From an uncultured Oscillibacter sp. (GTDB lineage: Bacteria > Bacillota > Clostridia > Oscillospirales > Oscillospiraceae): a DNA stretch of 29,346 nt. The position numbers were made by a program, and so were the translations under genes. The stretch is from the NCBI RefSeq assembly GCF_900544955.1, contig NZ_UQXD01000032.1:1-29346 (forward strand). Reading direction: 5' to 3'. A model generated the notes under the pieces. It searched no databases and was not told the origin of the DNA. It saw nothing but the letters and a program-made list of their open reading frames with translations. This document shows, piece by piece, positions 6,606 to 14,156 of this stretch. The stretch's first letter is position 1. Every line of letters begins with the position of its first letter.

Positions 6606-7232
6606 TCAAATGGATGAGAGGCCCTGCGCCAGGCCCCGGAAAAACAGGGAAGTGGACACCGCTCCGGCGTCGGGCGTGCCGATGGTCTTCTCCTTGTAGC
6701 TGCGGGCCCGGCCATACTTGGACACAAAGCCCTCGCTGGCCTTGGCCCCGGCCTCAGCGGCGGCGGCAGCGGCCTCCAGAATCTCCGCCGGGCCGCCCTG
6801 GGCCGCCTGAGCCGCCTCCACGGCGGGGATCAGGGCGTCCATCATGGTCTTGTCGCCCACCTTGGCGTCGGTGATGTCCGCCATCTCCGCCAGGCATCCG
6901 GTGAACATCCGCTTCACGCCCTCGCCGTCCAGCTCCGTCTCCGCCGGCCCAAGCGCCGCCCCCAGGCCGGAGATCATGGTGCCGTACAGCGGCCCCGCGG
7001 AGCCGCCCTTCACCTCCATCACCGCCGTGCCCAGGCCGTCCAGGAAATCTTGGATGCTCTCCTCCCCCCACTGGGGAACCCGCTCCCGCAGGAGCCGTGC
7101 GATCTTCCGGATGGTGATGCCGTGGTCGCCGTCCCCAAAGCGGGCGTCAATCTCGCTGAGTCGGTCCGCATGGGCCTCCATCAGCGCCGCCGCCCCCAGA
7201 AACATGGCGGCAATGTGCGTGCGGTCCAGCAT
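6606..7232 (-). CDS. dhaL: Dihydroxyacetone kinase subunit DhaL (ADP/ATP-binding)
   Basis: 208 residues, the usual length for DhaL, all-helical nucleotide-binding subunit. The Mg-ADP aspartates are visible in EIDARFGDGDHG (D29, D34, D36), followed by KGGSAGPLYG and GDKTMMDAL. It begins behind TTGGAGGAGAC and is the first gene of the dhaL-dhaK-lsrF-VOC operon. Without a DhaM (PTS) subunit in the window, DhaL may use ATP directly as in ATP-dependent kinases, or take phosphate from a PTS protein encoded elsewhere. Homologous DhaKL kinases are known to act on erythrulose and other ketoses as well as dihydroxyacetone, so the substrate is open. Confidence 0.93.
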   Translation of the reverse strand: MLDRTHIAAMFLGAAALMEAHADRLSEIDARFGDGDHGITIRKIARLLRERVPQWGEESIQDFLDGLGTAVMEVKGGSAGPLYGTMISGLGAALGPAETELDGEGVKRMFTGCLAEMADITDAKVGDKTMMDALIPAVEAAQAAQGGPAEILEAAAAAAEAGAKASEGFVSKYGRARSYKEKTIGTPDAGAVSTSLFFRGLAQGLSSI

Positions 7233-7258
7233 GCTGTCTCCTCCAATCCGCCGAATTT

Positions 7259-7303
7259 GTTACATTTGTAAGTTCATGATAGCGGAACCGGTGCAAAAAG
7301 CAA
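7259..7303 (-). promoter_or_regulatory. dhaL operon promoter with inverted-repeat operator
   Basis: On the minus strand: -35 TTGCTT (7298-7303), 16-base spacer, -10 TATCAT (7276-7281). Just downstream, at the expected transcription start, lies the inverted repeat GTTAC-ATTT-GTAAG (7259-7272). The same GTTAC word recurs at the SorC regulator promoter, so this is a likely SorC operator. Confidence 0.6.
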
Positions 7304-7369
7304 GAGGCATTTCCCATTTTCTCCAATTCCGGCAAGGAATTCCAGAATTTATCGGTAAGTCTGCACAAG

Positions 7370-7409
7370 AAAAACCACAGCGTTCCCGCCGGGCGGGAAC
7401 GCTGTGGTT
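7370..7409 (-). terminator. Intrinsic terminator of the SorC regulator gene
   Basis: Perfect 18-base arms (7373-7390 and 7392-7409; AACCACAGCG... / ...CGCTGTGGTT), followed on the minus strand by TTTTTC. It separates the regulator transcript from the dhaL operon. Confidence 0.88.
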
Positions 7410-7416
7410 ACTTATG

Positions 7417-8352
7417 TTACATTCTGTCCGCCAGCGCCCGGACCAGCTCCGCCCGGGCCACGATGTGGGTGAAGAGGCCGGTGCGCAGGGCGCCCCGCAG
7501 CGCCCGGAGGGCGGTGTTGGCGGAGCAGAGGCCCACCACGTTCCGGCAGCGGCTCATCTGCTCCAGGGGCATCTGGATGGCGAAGTCGTGGTCGGAGCGG
7601 ATGATCTGGCCGCTCTCGTTGAAATAGTAGGCCAGCAGCCGCCCGCAGGCCCGCTGCCGGGAGAGCAGGTCCCCGTACCGGGCTACGGAGGCGAAGTCCG
7701 GCGTGGAGGGATAATTGCCGATGTTCACCAGGGCCGTGTCCACCGCCGCCCAGGTCTGCTCCATCTGGCGGTACAGCTCCGTGGAGCAGAGGACCTGCTT
7801 TTCCTCGTAGCTCTCCGGCAGGGCGGGGAGGTAGAGGAACCGGGGCTCCGCCCCCCAGGCGTGGGCCAGGATGCGGACGTTCTCATTGGTGTGGTAATTC
7901 CGGATGGGGATGCCCGCGTTGCCCAGCAGGGGGCACAGCTCCTCCACCGGACTGCGGAGGGGCGGCTCCCGCTCCACCAGGGACACCAGCTGCCCCACAA
8001 AGTGGCCCCAGCCGATGCCCACCCGCCGGGCGTCCAGCTCCTCCAGCAGAGAGAGGGCCCCCCGGCACAGGGCCAGGTTGGTCTCCTTGTCCCCGGCGCC
8101 GTCCGGCACCAGCACCCCGCCGGTGAGGGAGGTGGTCTCCCGCAGGCGGGGCGGCAGGGCCTCCGCCTCCCGGCCGGGGGCGTGGACGGTGATCTCCACC
8201 ACGCCCAGCTCCCGGGCCTCCCGCAGCAGGCGGCTGACCATGGGCCGGGAGACGCCCAGCTCCGCGGCAATTTCGCTCTGCTTCCAGTCCTCCAGATAGT
8301 ACCGCCGGGCCACGTGGGCCAGCCGCTGCTGCTTTTCCCGGGAAATCTGCAT
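7417..8352 (-). CDS. SorC-family sugar-binding transcriptional regulator
   Basis: 311 residues. An N-terminal helix-turn-helix (about 24-46, DWKQSEIAAELGVSRPMVSRLL) is followed by a C-terminal effector domain of the SorC/DeoR sugar-phosphate-binding type, including GIGWG, NIGNYPST and the terminal CRNVVGLCSANTALRALRGALRTG segment. LsrR, which senses phospho-AI-2, belongs to the same family. The gene lies directly upstream of dhaL-dhaK-lsrF-VOC on the same strand and has its own promoter and terminator. It probably controls that operon and itself through the GTTAC repeats. The effector is likely a phosphorylated pathway intermediate. Confidence 0.92.
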   Translation of the reverse strand: MQISREKQQRLAHVARRYYLEDWKQSEIAAELGVSRPMVSRLLREARELGVVEITVHAPGREAEALPPRLRETTSLTGGVLVPDGAGDKETNLALCRGALSLLEELDARRVGIGWGHFVGQLVSLVEREPPLRSPVEELCPLLGNAGIPIRNYHTNENVRILAHAWGAEPRFLYLPALPESYEEKQVLCSTELYRQMEQTWAAVDTALVNIGNYPSTPDFASVARYGDLLSRQRACGRLLAYYFNESGQIIRSDHDFAIQMPLEQMSRCRNVVGLCSANTALRALRGALRTGLFTHIVARAELVRALADRM

Positions 8353-8380
8353 CTGTCCTCCCCCTCTCTCCGAAATGTTG

Positions 8381-8423
8381 GGTTACATAGGTTACTTATA
8401 GCACACGGCTTTCGGAATTGCAA
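8381..8423 (-). promoter_or_regulatory. SorC regulator promoter with GTTAC direct repeats
   Basis: Minus strand: TTGCAA (8418-8423), 17-base spacer, TATAAG (8395-8400). Immediately downstream and overlapping the -10 is a direct repeat of GTTAC (plus-strand starts 8382 and 8391, 9-base period). This layout fits autoregulation by the SorC protein. Confidence 0.65.
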
Positions 8424-8444
8424 CTTCTCTTCCCGCCGCCGCTG

Positions 8445-8453
8445 TGGTATACT
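8445..8453 (+). promoter_or_regulatory. Extended -10 promoter for the AlbA_2 gene
   Basis: TGGTATACT is an extended -10 element (TG, one base, TATACT at 8448-8453) with no good -35. It lies 36 bases before the ATG at 8490. Confidence 0.45.
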
Positions 8454-8489
8454 GGCGGCAACAACCACCATAGCGGGGAGGGACGCATC

Positions 8490-9860
8490 ATGCTGGACTG
8501 GGAGCACCTTGGAAAATACCGGGAGAACAACCGCCTGGAGGCGAAAAAGGCCCAGGGCGGGCTGCCCCACAGCATCTGGGAGACCTACTCCGCCTTTGCC
8601 AACACCTTCGGCGGCCTCCTTCTGCTGGGGGTGGTGGAGGGGGCGGACAAGACCTTCACCACCGTCCCCCTGCCGGACCCGGACCAGCTGGCGGCGGACT
8701 TCTGGAACACCCTCAGCGTCCCCGGCACCGTCAGCGTCAACATCCTGGGCCGGGAGGACGTACAGGTGGTGGAGAGCGGCGGCAACCGCATTGTGGTGAT
8801 TCAGGTCCCCCGGGCGGACCGCCACGACCGGCCAGTGTTCATCGGCCGGGACCCCTTCGCCGGCACCTACCGCCGCAGCGGGGAGGGGGACTACCGCTGC
8901 ACCGCTCAGGAGGTCCGGGGCATGCTCCGGGACCAGGCGGACGTGTCCCAGGACACGCGGGTGCTGCCCCACATGACCGCCGACGTGTTCGACGGCGACA
9001 GCGTCCGCTCCTACCGCCGCCGGGCGGAGGCCCTCCACCCCGGCCTGGGGCAGGCGGGACTGGACACCTCCGTTTTTTTGCAGCGCGTGGGCGCCATGGC
9101 CCGGGACGGCGCCGGGCGGCTGCGCCCCACGGCGGGCGGGCTGCTGATGCTGGGCCGGGAGGCGGAGATCTGCCGGGAATTCCCCGGCTACTCCCTGGAC
9201 TATCAGGAGGCCGGGGGCGCGGCGCGGATTCTCTCCGCCTCCGGGGACTGGAGCGGCAACCTCTTCGACTTTTACTTCCGGGTGTACCGCCGCATCGCCC
9301 GGAACCTCCCCGGCGGGGAGGCGGGGTCCGTCCGCCGGGCCCTACAGGAGGCCCTGGTGAACGCCCTCACCCACGCGGACTACCAGGACCGGCGGGGGCT
9401 GGTGATCCAGAAGCTGCCCAACCAAATCCGCATCGCCAACCCCGGCGCCTTCCGGGTGGACGTGCGGGAGGCCCTGGCCGGGGGCGTGTCGGACCCCCGG
9501 AACGCCACCCTCATCCGCCTGTTCCGCCTCATCGGCGCCGGCGGCGGGCAGGGGGGTCTCTCCGGCATCCGGGCAGTATGGCAGTCCCAGGGCTGGCAGG
9601 CGCCGGAGGTGGTGGAGAGCTTCGGCCCGGACCGGACGGTGCTGACGCTGCCCCTGCGGCCCCCGGCGGAGAGGCCCAGCCTGCGGCAAGCCGTGGTGGT
9701 CTACCTCACCGAGGCCGCCGACGCCGGCGCCGGAGAGGTGGCCCGGGCGGTGGGCCTGGAGGAGGCCGCCGCCCGGGACCTGCTCCGGCGGATGGAGCGG
9801 GAGGGGACGCTGGCGGCGGAAGAGACGGCGGGGCAGCGGCGGTGGCGGCTGCGGTCCTGA
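8490..9860 (+). CDS. AlbA_2 (Schlafen-like) domain / HATPase transcriptional regulator
   Basis: 456 residues. The N-terminal AlbA_2 putative DNA-binding domain (about 15-135) shows RLEAKKAQGGLPHSIWETYSAF, GGLLLLGV and the RHDRPVFIGRDPFAGTYRR block. A central domain is followed by a GHKL-ATPase-like segment, RRALQEALVNALTHADYQ...LPNQIRIANPGAF (about 280-320). A winged-helix tail (about 395-445, GEVARAVGLEEAAARDLLRRMEREG) ends the protein. This order matches the COG2865 'predicted transcriptional regulator / RecG-related' proteins. The ATG at 8490 is chosen for its GGGGAGGGA; the upstream open frame overlaps the SorC promoter. Targets are unknown. It is divergent from the SorC regulator, which may be coincidence. 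Confidence 0.85.
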   Translation: MLDWEHLGKYRENNRLEAKKAQGGLPHSIWETYSAFANTFGGLLLLGVVEGADKTFTTVPLPDPDQLAADFWNTLSVPGTVSVNILGREDVQVVESGGNRIVVIQVPRADRHDRPVFIGRDPFAGTYRRSGEGDYRCTAQEVRGMLRDQADVSQDTRVLPHMTADVFDGDSVRSYRRRAEALHPGLGQAGLDTSVFLQRVGAMARDGAGRLRPTAGGLLMLGREAEICREFPGYSLDYQEAGGAARILSASGDWSGNLFDFYFRVYRRIARNLPGGEAGSVRRALQEALVNALTHADYQDRRGLVIQKLPNQIRIANPGAFRVDVREALAGGVSDPRNATLIRLFRLIGAGGGQGGLSGIRAVWQSQGWQAPEVVESFGPDRTVLTLPLRPPAERPSLRQAVVVYLTEAADAGAGEVARAVGLEEAAARDLLRRMEREGTLAAEETAGQRRWRLRS

Positions 9861-9873
9861 CGGCAGATTTTCG

Positions 9874-9902
9874 TTGCACCGCCGGGGCGGGTATGGTATG
9901 AT
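9874..9902 (+). promoter_or_regulatory. Promoter for the cytidylate-kinase-like gene
   Basis: TTGCAC (9874-9879), 17-base spacer, TATGAT (9897-9902), starting just after the AlbA_2 stop and 49 bases before the ATG. Confidence 0.65.
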
Positions 9903-9951
9903 GGCACCAGAGAACAGCCGCCCAGGCGGCGCGGCAGCGGAGGAGAGGACT

Positions 9952-10554
9952 ATGAACAAAATCATCACCATCAGCCGGGAATACGGCGCGGGCGGGCACT
10001 CCATCGGCAAGCGGGTGGCCGAGGCGCTGAACATCCCCTTTTACGACCGGGACATCGTGAAGGAGACGGTGAAGGCCAGCGGCTTCGACATGGACACGGT
10101 GGAGCACGACCAGGAGGAGGTCTCCAAGGCGGACTTCTTCCTCAAGAGCATCTGCTCCCTCTCCGCCCCTTCCTATAACGACACCCAGGACGCCATTCAC
10201 GACGTGCAGCGGGCGGTGATCCTCCACCTGGCCCAGAAGGGGCCCTGCGTCATTCTGGGCCGCTGCGCCGACGACATCCTGCGCACGGCGGGCGTCCCCT
10301 GCGTCAACGTGTTCATCCACGCCGACGACCGCCTCCGGATGGCGCGGGCCGGCGAGCTCACCGGCTGCACCGACGCCGGGGAGCTGCAAAAGCTGCTGTC
10401 CAAGAAGGACGGCAGCCGCCACACCTATTACGCCCACTACACCGGAAAGAAGTGGGGCGACAGCCACAACTACCATATGACCCTGGACAGCGGCGCCCTG
10501 GGCTACGATCTGTGCGTGAAGCTCATTGTGGAGGCCGCCCAGGCGGCGGGGTAA
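9952..10554 (+). CDS. Cytidylate kinase-like family protein
   Basis: 200-residue P-loop protein beginning MNKIITISREYGAGGHSIGKRVAEAL. The GAGGHSIGK loop replaces a canonical Walker A, as is usual for the cytidylate-kinase-like family (PF13189). YDRDIVKE and GRCADDIL follow the family pattern, the latter equivalent to the NMP-kinase core. The start has GGAGGAGAGG. It lacks the layout of true Cmk fused to the lid segment, and substrate is unproven. Such genes are common and scattered in Clostridia, so the neighbours add little. Confidence 0.85.
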   Translation: MNKIITISREYGAGGHSIGKRVAEALNIPFYDRDIVKETVKASGFDMDTVEHDQEEVSKADFFLKSICSLSAPSYNDTQDAIHDVQRAVILHLAQKGPCVILGRCADDILRTAGVPCVNVFIHADDRLRMARAGELTGCTDAGELQKLLSKKDGSRHTYYAHYTGKKWGDSHNYHMTLDSGALGYDLCVKLIVEAAQAAG

Positions 10555-10589
10555 GGAGGCGTCCGGCCCGGAGAGAGGAGGGGGTCCCG

Positions 10590-11072
10590 GTGTTCTTTTC
10601 GCGGTATCGGAACAGCTTCTGGCGGGTTCCGCTGATCGCCCTGGTCGCGGGATGGCTGTATACGCCGTGCTACGTCCGCATCGTGCTCCGCTTCGGCGTG
10701 GTGTCGCCGGGGGTGATCGACGAGGGGGTGTCCCTGCTGGCCAGCGGCGGGCTGCTGGCGGCCACGCTGGTTTTGGGGTGGGCGGCGCTGCTGCGGCGGC
10801 AGACCCGGGCCGAAATCGCCGTCTCCGCCTCCCTTGTGGTGGCCTACGGCTTGGCGCTGTACGCCCTTCAGGCGCTCTCCGGCAGCACGACGGGCCCCGC
10901 CGCGGTGGTGTTTTTGCACCTGGAAACCCCGTTGGAGTGGACGGCGTTTCCCTCCACGCTCTCCCATTACCTTCAGCGCCGCGGCGCCGGGACGGTTCCC
11001 GGGCTCGGCCTGCTCCGATTCTTCGTGCCCTGGCTGTTCATCGCCTTTGGCCGGCGGGCCCCGGCGGCGTAG
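10590..11072 (+). CDS. Small membrane protein of unknown function
   Basis: 160 residues from a GTG start with AGGAGGGGG upstream. Four likely membrane segments lie at about 13-33, 47-68, 76-96 and 140-155. I do not recognise the family. The gene follows the cytidylate-kinase-like gene by 35 bases and probably shares its transcript. An upstream part of the frame overlaps that gene and is not taken as coding. Confidence 0.65.
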   Translation: MFFSRYRNSFWRVPLIALVAGWLYTPCYVRIVLRFGVVSPGVIDEGVSLLASGGLLAATLVLGWAALLRRQTRAEIAVSASLVVAYGLALYALQALSGSTTGPAAVVFLHLETPLEWTAFPSTLSHYLQRRGAGTVPGLGLLRFFVPWLFIAFGRRAPAA

Positions 11073-11092
11073 ACAGGGCGGCAGTTGGCGAG

Positions 11093-11121
11093 AAAAAGAC
11101 ACCCGGATATCCGGGTGCCTT
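11093..11121. terminator. Bidirectional intrinsic terminator
   Basis: Self-complementary CACCCGGATATCCGGGTG (11100-11117). The minus strand runs into TCTTTTTC, a good U-tract for the DUF815 gene. The plus strand continues CCTTTG, weaker, for the membrane protein gene. Confidence 0.8.
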
Positions 11122-11124
11122 TGT

Positions 11125-12432
11125 TTATGTCTGGGGCAGCCCCTCCAGATAGTGGACGAACTGCTGGGCGGTGCGGCCGGAAAAGCCGCTGTGGCGGACC
11201 TCCCAGGTGTTGGCCATGGCCATGAGCTTCTGGTCCTCCATGGCGATGCCCTGGCGGGCCGCCAGGGCCCGGACAATCTCCTGGTACTCCTTCTGGGTGG
11301 GGGCGTTGTAGTTGATGGCCACGCCGAAGCGGCTGGCCAGGGACAGCTTCTCCTCCACGGTGTCGGAGCGGTGGATGTCGCCGTGGTGCTCCATATCCGT
11401 CCGGTCGTTCCAGGTCTCCCGGATCAGGTGGCGGCGGTTGGAGGTGGCGTAGATCAGCACGTTGTCCGGCCGGGTCTCCACGCCGCCCTCGATCACCGCC
11501 TTCAAAAACTTGTACTCCACCTCGTTCTCCTCAAAGGACAGGTCGTCGATGAAGATGATGAAGCGGTAGTTCCGGTTCTTGATGTGGGCCAGGATGGCGG
11601 ACAGGTCCCCGAACTGGTGCTTGTAAATCTCGATCATCCGCAGCCCCCGGTCGTAATACTCGTTGATGAGGGCCTTGACGGAGGTGGACTTGCCGGTGCC
11701 CGCGTCGCCGTAGAGCAGCACGTTGTTGGCCCGCTTGCCGTCCAGGAAGGCCTCCGTGTTCCGGCGGAGCTCCTGCTTCTGGTGCTCGTAGCCCAGCAGG
11801 TCGTCCAGCAGCACGCCGTCGATGTTGCTGATGGGCAGGAAGTCCACCCCGCCCGCCGCCTCCCGGCGGATGCGGAAGGCCCGGCTCATGGCGAAGACGC
11901 CGTAGCCGTAGCGGCGGTAGTAATCCGTCACCAGGTGGAACATGGTCTCCTCGTCCGGGGCGTCCGCCAGCTCCCGCCGCAACGTGCGCACCTGGCGGCT
12001 GATGTCCCGGTTGTACATCCGCTCCCGCTTGGGGATGGCCTGATACCGGCAGATCACAGAGAAGCAGTCGATACCCAGGTCCGCCTCCAAGGGGGCGAAG
12101 TCGAAGTGCATCAGGCGGCGGAACACGGCGAAGTCGTTTTTGGCGAAGTGGTTCACGCTGCCCTGGCTGGCCCCCACCCGCTCGCAGGTCTGGGTGAAGG
12201 AGTTGCGGTTGGTCATCAGCAGCCAGGTGAGGTAGCACTGCCACAGGTTCTCGTCAAAGCCGCAGGCGGTGGCCAGGTCCAGCAGCCGCTTGATCTGGGC
12301 GTAGATGCGGCCCACCAGGGCGTCGCGGTCGGCGCCGGCCTCCCAATCCCGGAAGACCTCCCCCAGGCGGACCAAAATCTCGTCCTCGCCCAGGTCGCTG
12401 TACAGCAGCAGGTGCGCAAGGTCTCGGTACAT
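11125..12432 (-). CDS. DUF815 family AAA ATP-binding protein
   Basis: 435 residues. The C-terminal half is an AAA module: LGYEHQKQELRRNTEAFLDG, Walker A GDAGTGKST (242-250), Walker B FIIFIDDLSF (D296, D297), and YATSNRRHLI. This order is the DUF815 (PF05673) signature. The N-terminal 200 residues are helical and family-specific. Start ATG 12432 follows GAGAGGA. It lies 51 bases downstream of ilvD on the same strand with a GC hairpin between. Whether it is cotranscribed with ilv is unclear. The cellular role of DUF815 proteins is not established. Confidence 0.88.
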   Translation of the reverse strand: MYRDLAHLLLYSDLGEDEILVRLGEVFRDWEAGADRDALVGRIYAQIKRLLDLATACGFDENLWQCYLTWLLMTNRNSFTQTCERVGASQGSVNHFAKNDFAVFRRLMHFDFAPLEADLGIDCFSVICRYQAIPKRERMYNRDISRQVRTLRRELADAPDEETMFHLVTDYYRRYGYGVFAMSRAFRIRREAAGGVDFLPISNIDGVLLDDLLGYEHQKQELRRNTEAFLDGKRANNVLLYGDAGTGKSTSVKALINEYYDRGLRMIEIYKHQFGDLSAILAHIKNRNYRFIIFIDDLSFEENEVEYKFLKAVIEGGVETRPDNVLIYATSNRRHLIRETWNDRTDMEHHGDIHRSDTVEEKLSLASRFGVAINYNAPTQKEYQEIVRALAARQGIAMEDQKLMAMANTWEVRHSGFSGRTAQQFVHYLEGLPQT

Positions 12433-12450
12433 ACGATCAAATCCTCTCGC

Positions 12451-12476
12451 GGGCCCGCCCCCTCCGGGGCGGGCCC
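12451..12476 (-). other. GC hairpin between ilvD and the DUF815 gene
   Basis: Eleven-base perfect arms (GGGCCCGCCCC at 12451-12461 and its complement at 12466-12476) with a four-base loop. There is no T run on either side. It may slow polymerase or protect the 3' end of the ilv mRNA rather than terminate fully. Confidence 0.55.
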
Positions 12477-12483
12477 CATGCGT

Positions 12484-14145
12484 TTATTCCAGAACCGCGC
12501 CCCGGTCGGCGGAGGAGACCATCTTGGCGTAGCGGGCCAGGTAGCCCGTCTGGATGCGGGGGGCGGGGCAGACCCAGCGGGCCTTCCGCGCCGCCAACAC
12601 CTCGTCGGACACCTTCAGCTCGATGGTGTGGGCGGGGATGTCGATGGCGATGAGGTCCCCCTCCTCCACCAGGCCGATGGGCCCGCCGGAGGCCGCCTCC
12701 GGGGAGACGTGGCCGATGGAGGCCCCCCGGGTGGCGCCGGAGAAGCGGCCGTCGGTGATGAGGGCCACATCCTTGTCCAGCCCCATGCCGGCGATGGCGC
12801 TGGTGGGGTTGAGCATCTCCCGCATGCCGGGGCCGCCCTTGGGCCCCTCGTAGCGGATCACCACCACGTCCCCGGCCACGATCTTCCCGTCGTAGATGGC
12901 CCGGATGGCGTCGTCCTCGCAGTCGAAGACCCGGGCGGGGCCGGTGTGGACCATCATCTCCGCCGCCACAGCGGACTGCTTCACCACGCAGCCGTCGGGG
13001 GCCAGGTTCCCCTTCAGCACGGCGATGCCGCCGGTCTTGGTAAAGGGGTTCTCCACGGGGCGGATGATCTCCGGGTTCCGGTTCACCACGCCCTCCAGGT
13101 TCTCCGCCACGGTCTTGCCGGTGCAGGTGGGCAGGGAGGTGTCCAGCAGCCCGGCCTTGGTCAGCTCCGCCATGACGGCATACACGCCGCCGGCCCGGTC
13201 CAGATCCTCCATATAGGTGTCCCCGGCGGGGGCCAGGTGGCAGAGGTTGGGCGTCCGCCCGGAGATCTCGTTGGCCATGTCGAAGGAGAGCTCGATGCCG
13301 CACTCGTGGGCAATGGCGGGGAGGTGGAGCATGGTGTTGGTGGAGCAGCCCAGGGCCATGTCGATGGCCTCCGCGTTGTGAAAGGCGGCCTCCGTCATGA
13401 TGTCCCGGGGGCGGAGGTCCCGCTTCACCAGCTCCATGATCTGCATGCCCGCGTGCTTGGCCAGGCGCAGCCGGGCGGAGTGGACGGCGGGAATGGTGCC
13501 GTTGCCCCGCAGGGCCATGCCGATGGCCTCGGTGAGGCAGTTCATGGAGTTGGCGGTGTACATGCCGGAGCAGGAGCCGCAGGTGGGGCAGGCGTTGTTC
13601 TCGTACTCCTCCACCCCCGCCTCGTCCAGCTTGCCGGCGTAGTAGGCGCCCACCGCCTCAAACATGTGGGAGAGGCAGGTGCGGCGTCCGTCGTTGAGGG
13701 TGCCTGCCAGCATGGGGCCGCCGGAGCAGAAGATGGTGGGCACGTTCACCCGGGCCGCGGCCATCAGGAGGCCGGGCACGTTCTTGTCGCAGTTGGGGAT
13801 CATCACCAGGCCGTCAAACTGGTGGGCCAGGGCCATGGCCTCCGTGGAGTCGGCGATCAGGTCCCGGGTCACCAGGGAGTACTTCATGCCCACGTGGCCC
13901 ATGGCGATGCCGTCGCACACGGCGATGGCGGGGAACTCCACCGGCGTGCCGCCGGCGGCCCGGACCCCGGCCTTCACCGCCTCGGCGATTTTGTCCAGGT
14001 TCATGTGTCCGGGGACGATCTCATTGTAGGAGCACACCACGCCGATGAGGGGCCGCTCCAGCTCCTCCTTCGTATACCCCAGGGCATAGAGCAGGGAACG
14101 GTTGGGGGCGGCGGGAATGCCCTTTTTTACCACATCACTTTTCAT
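12484..14145 (-). CDS. ilvD: Dihydroxy-acid dehydratase
   Basis: Dehydrates dihydroxyisovalerate and dihydroxymethylvalerate to the 2-keto acids of valine and isoleucine. 553 residues, normal length. Cluster cysteines are visible in MIPNCDKNVPG (C119) and CPTCGSCSGMYTANSM (C186-C192). EIVPGHMN has Gly where [2Fe-2S] enzymes have a third Cys, so this looks like the oxygen-labile [4Fe-4S] type, which suits an anaerobe. The ATG at 14145 lies 11 bases after the ilvC stop and has no recognisable Shine-Dalgarno, so translation probably depends on coupling to ilvC. The open frame extends upstream inside ilvC but is not conserved sequence. Confidence 0.95.
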   Translation of the reverse strand: MKSDVVKKGIPAAPNRSLLYALGYTKEELERPLIGVVCSYNEIVPGHMNLDKIAEAVKAGVRAAGGTPVEFPAIAVCDGIAMGHVGMKYSLVTRDLIADSTEAMALAHQFDGLVMIPNCDKNVPGLLMAAARVNVPTIFCSGGPMLAGTLNDGRRTCLSHMFEAVGAYYAGKLDEAGVEEYENNACPTCGSCSGMYTANSMNCLTEAIGMALRGNGTIPAVHSARLRLAKHAGMQIMELVKRDLRPRDIMTEAAFHNAEAIDMALGCSTNTMLHLPAIAHECGIELSFDMANEISGRTPNLCHLAPAGDTYMEDLDRAGGVYAVMAELTKAGLLDTSLPTCTGKTVAENLEGVVNRNPEIIRPVENPFTKTGGIAVLKGNLAPDGCVVKQSAVAAEMMVHTGPARVFDCEDDAIRAIYDGKIVAGDVVVIRYEGPKGGPGMREMLNPTSAIAGMGLDKDVALITDGRFSGATRGASIGHVSPEAASGGPIGLVEEGDLIAIDIPAHTIELKVSDEVLAARKARWVCPAPRIQTGYLARYAKMVSSADRGAVLE

Positions 14146-14156
14146 GGGCCGCGTTC

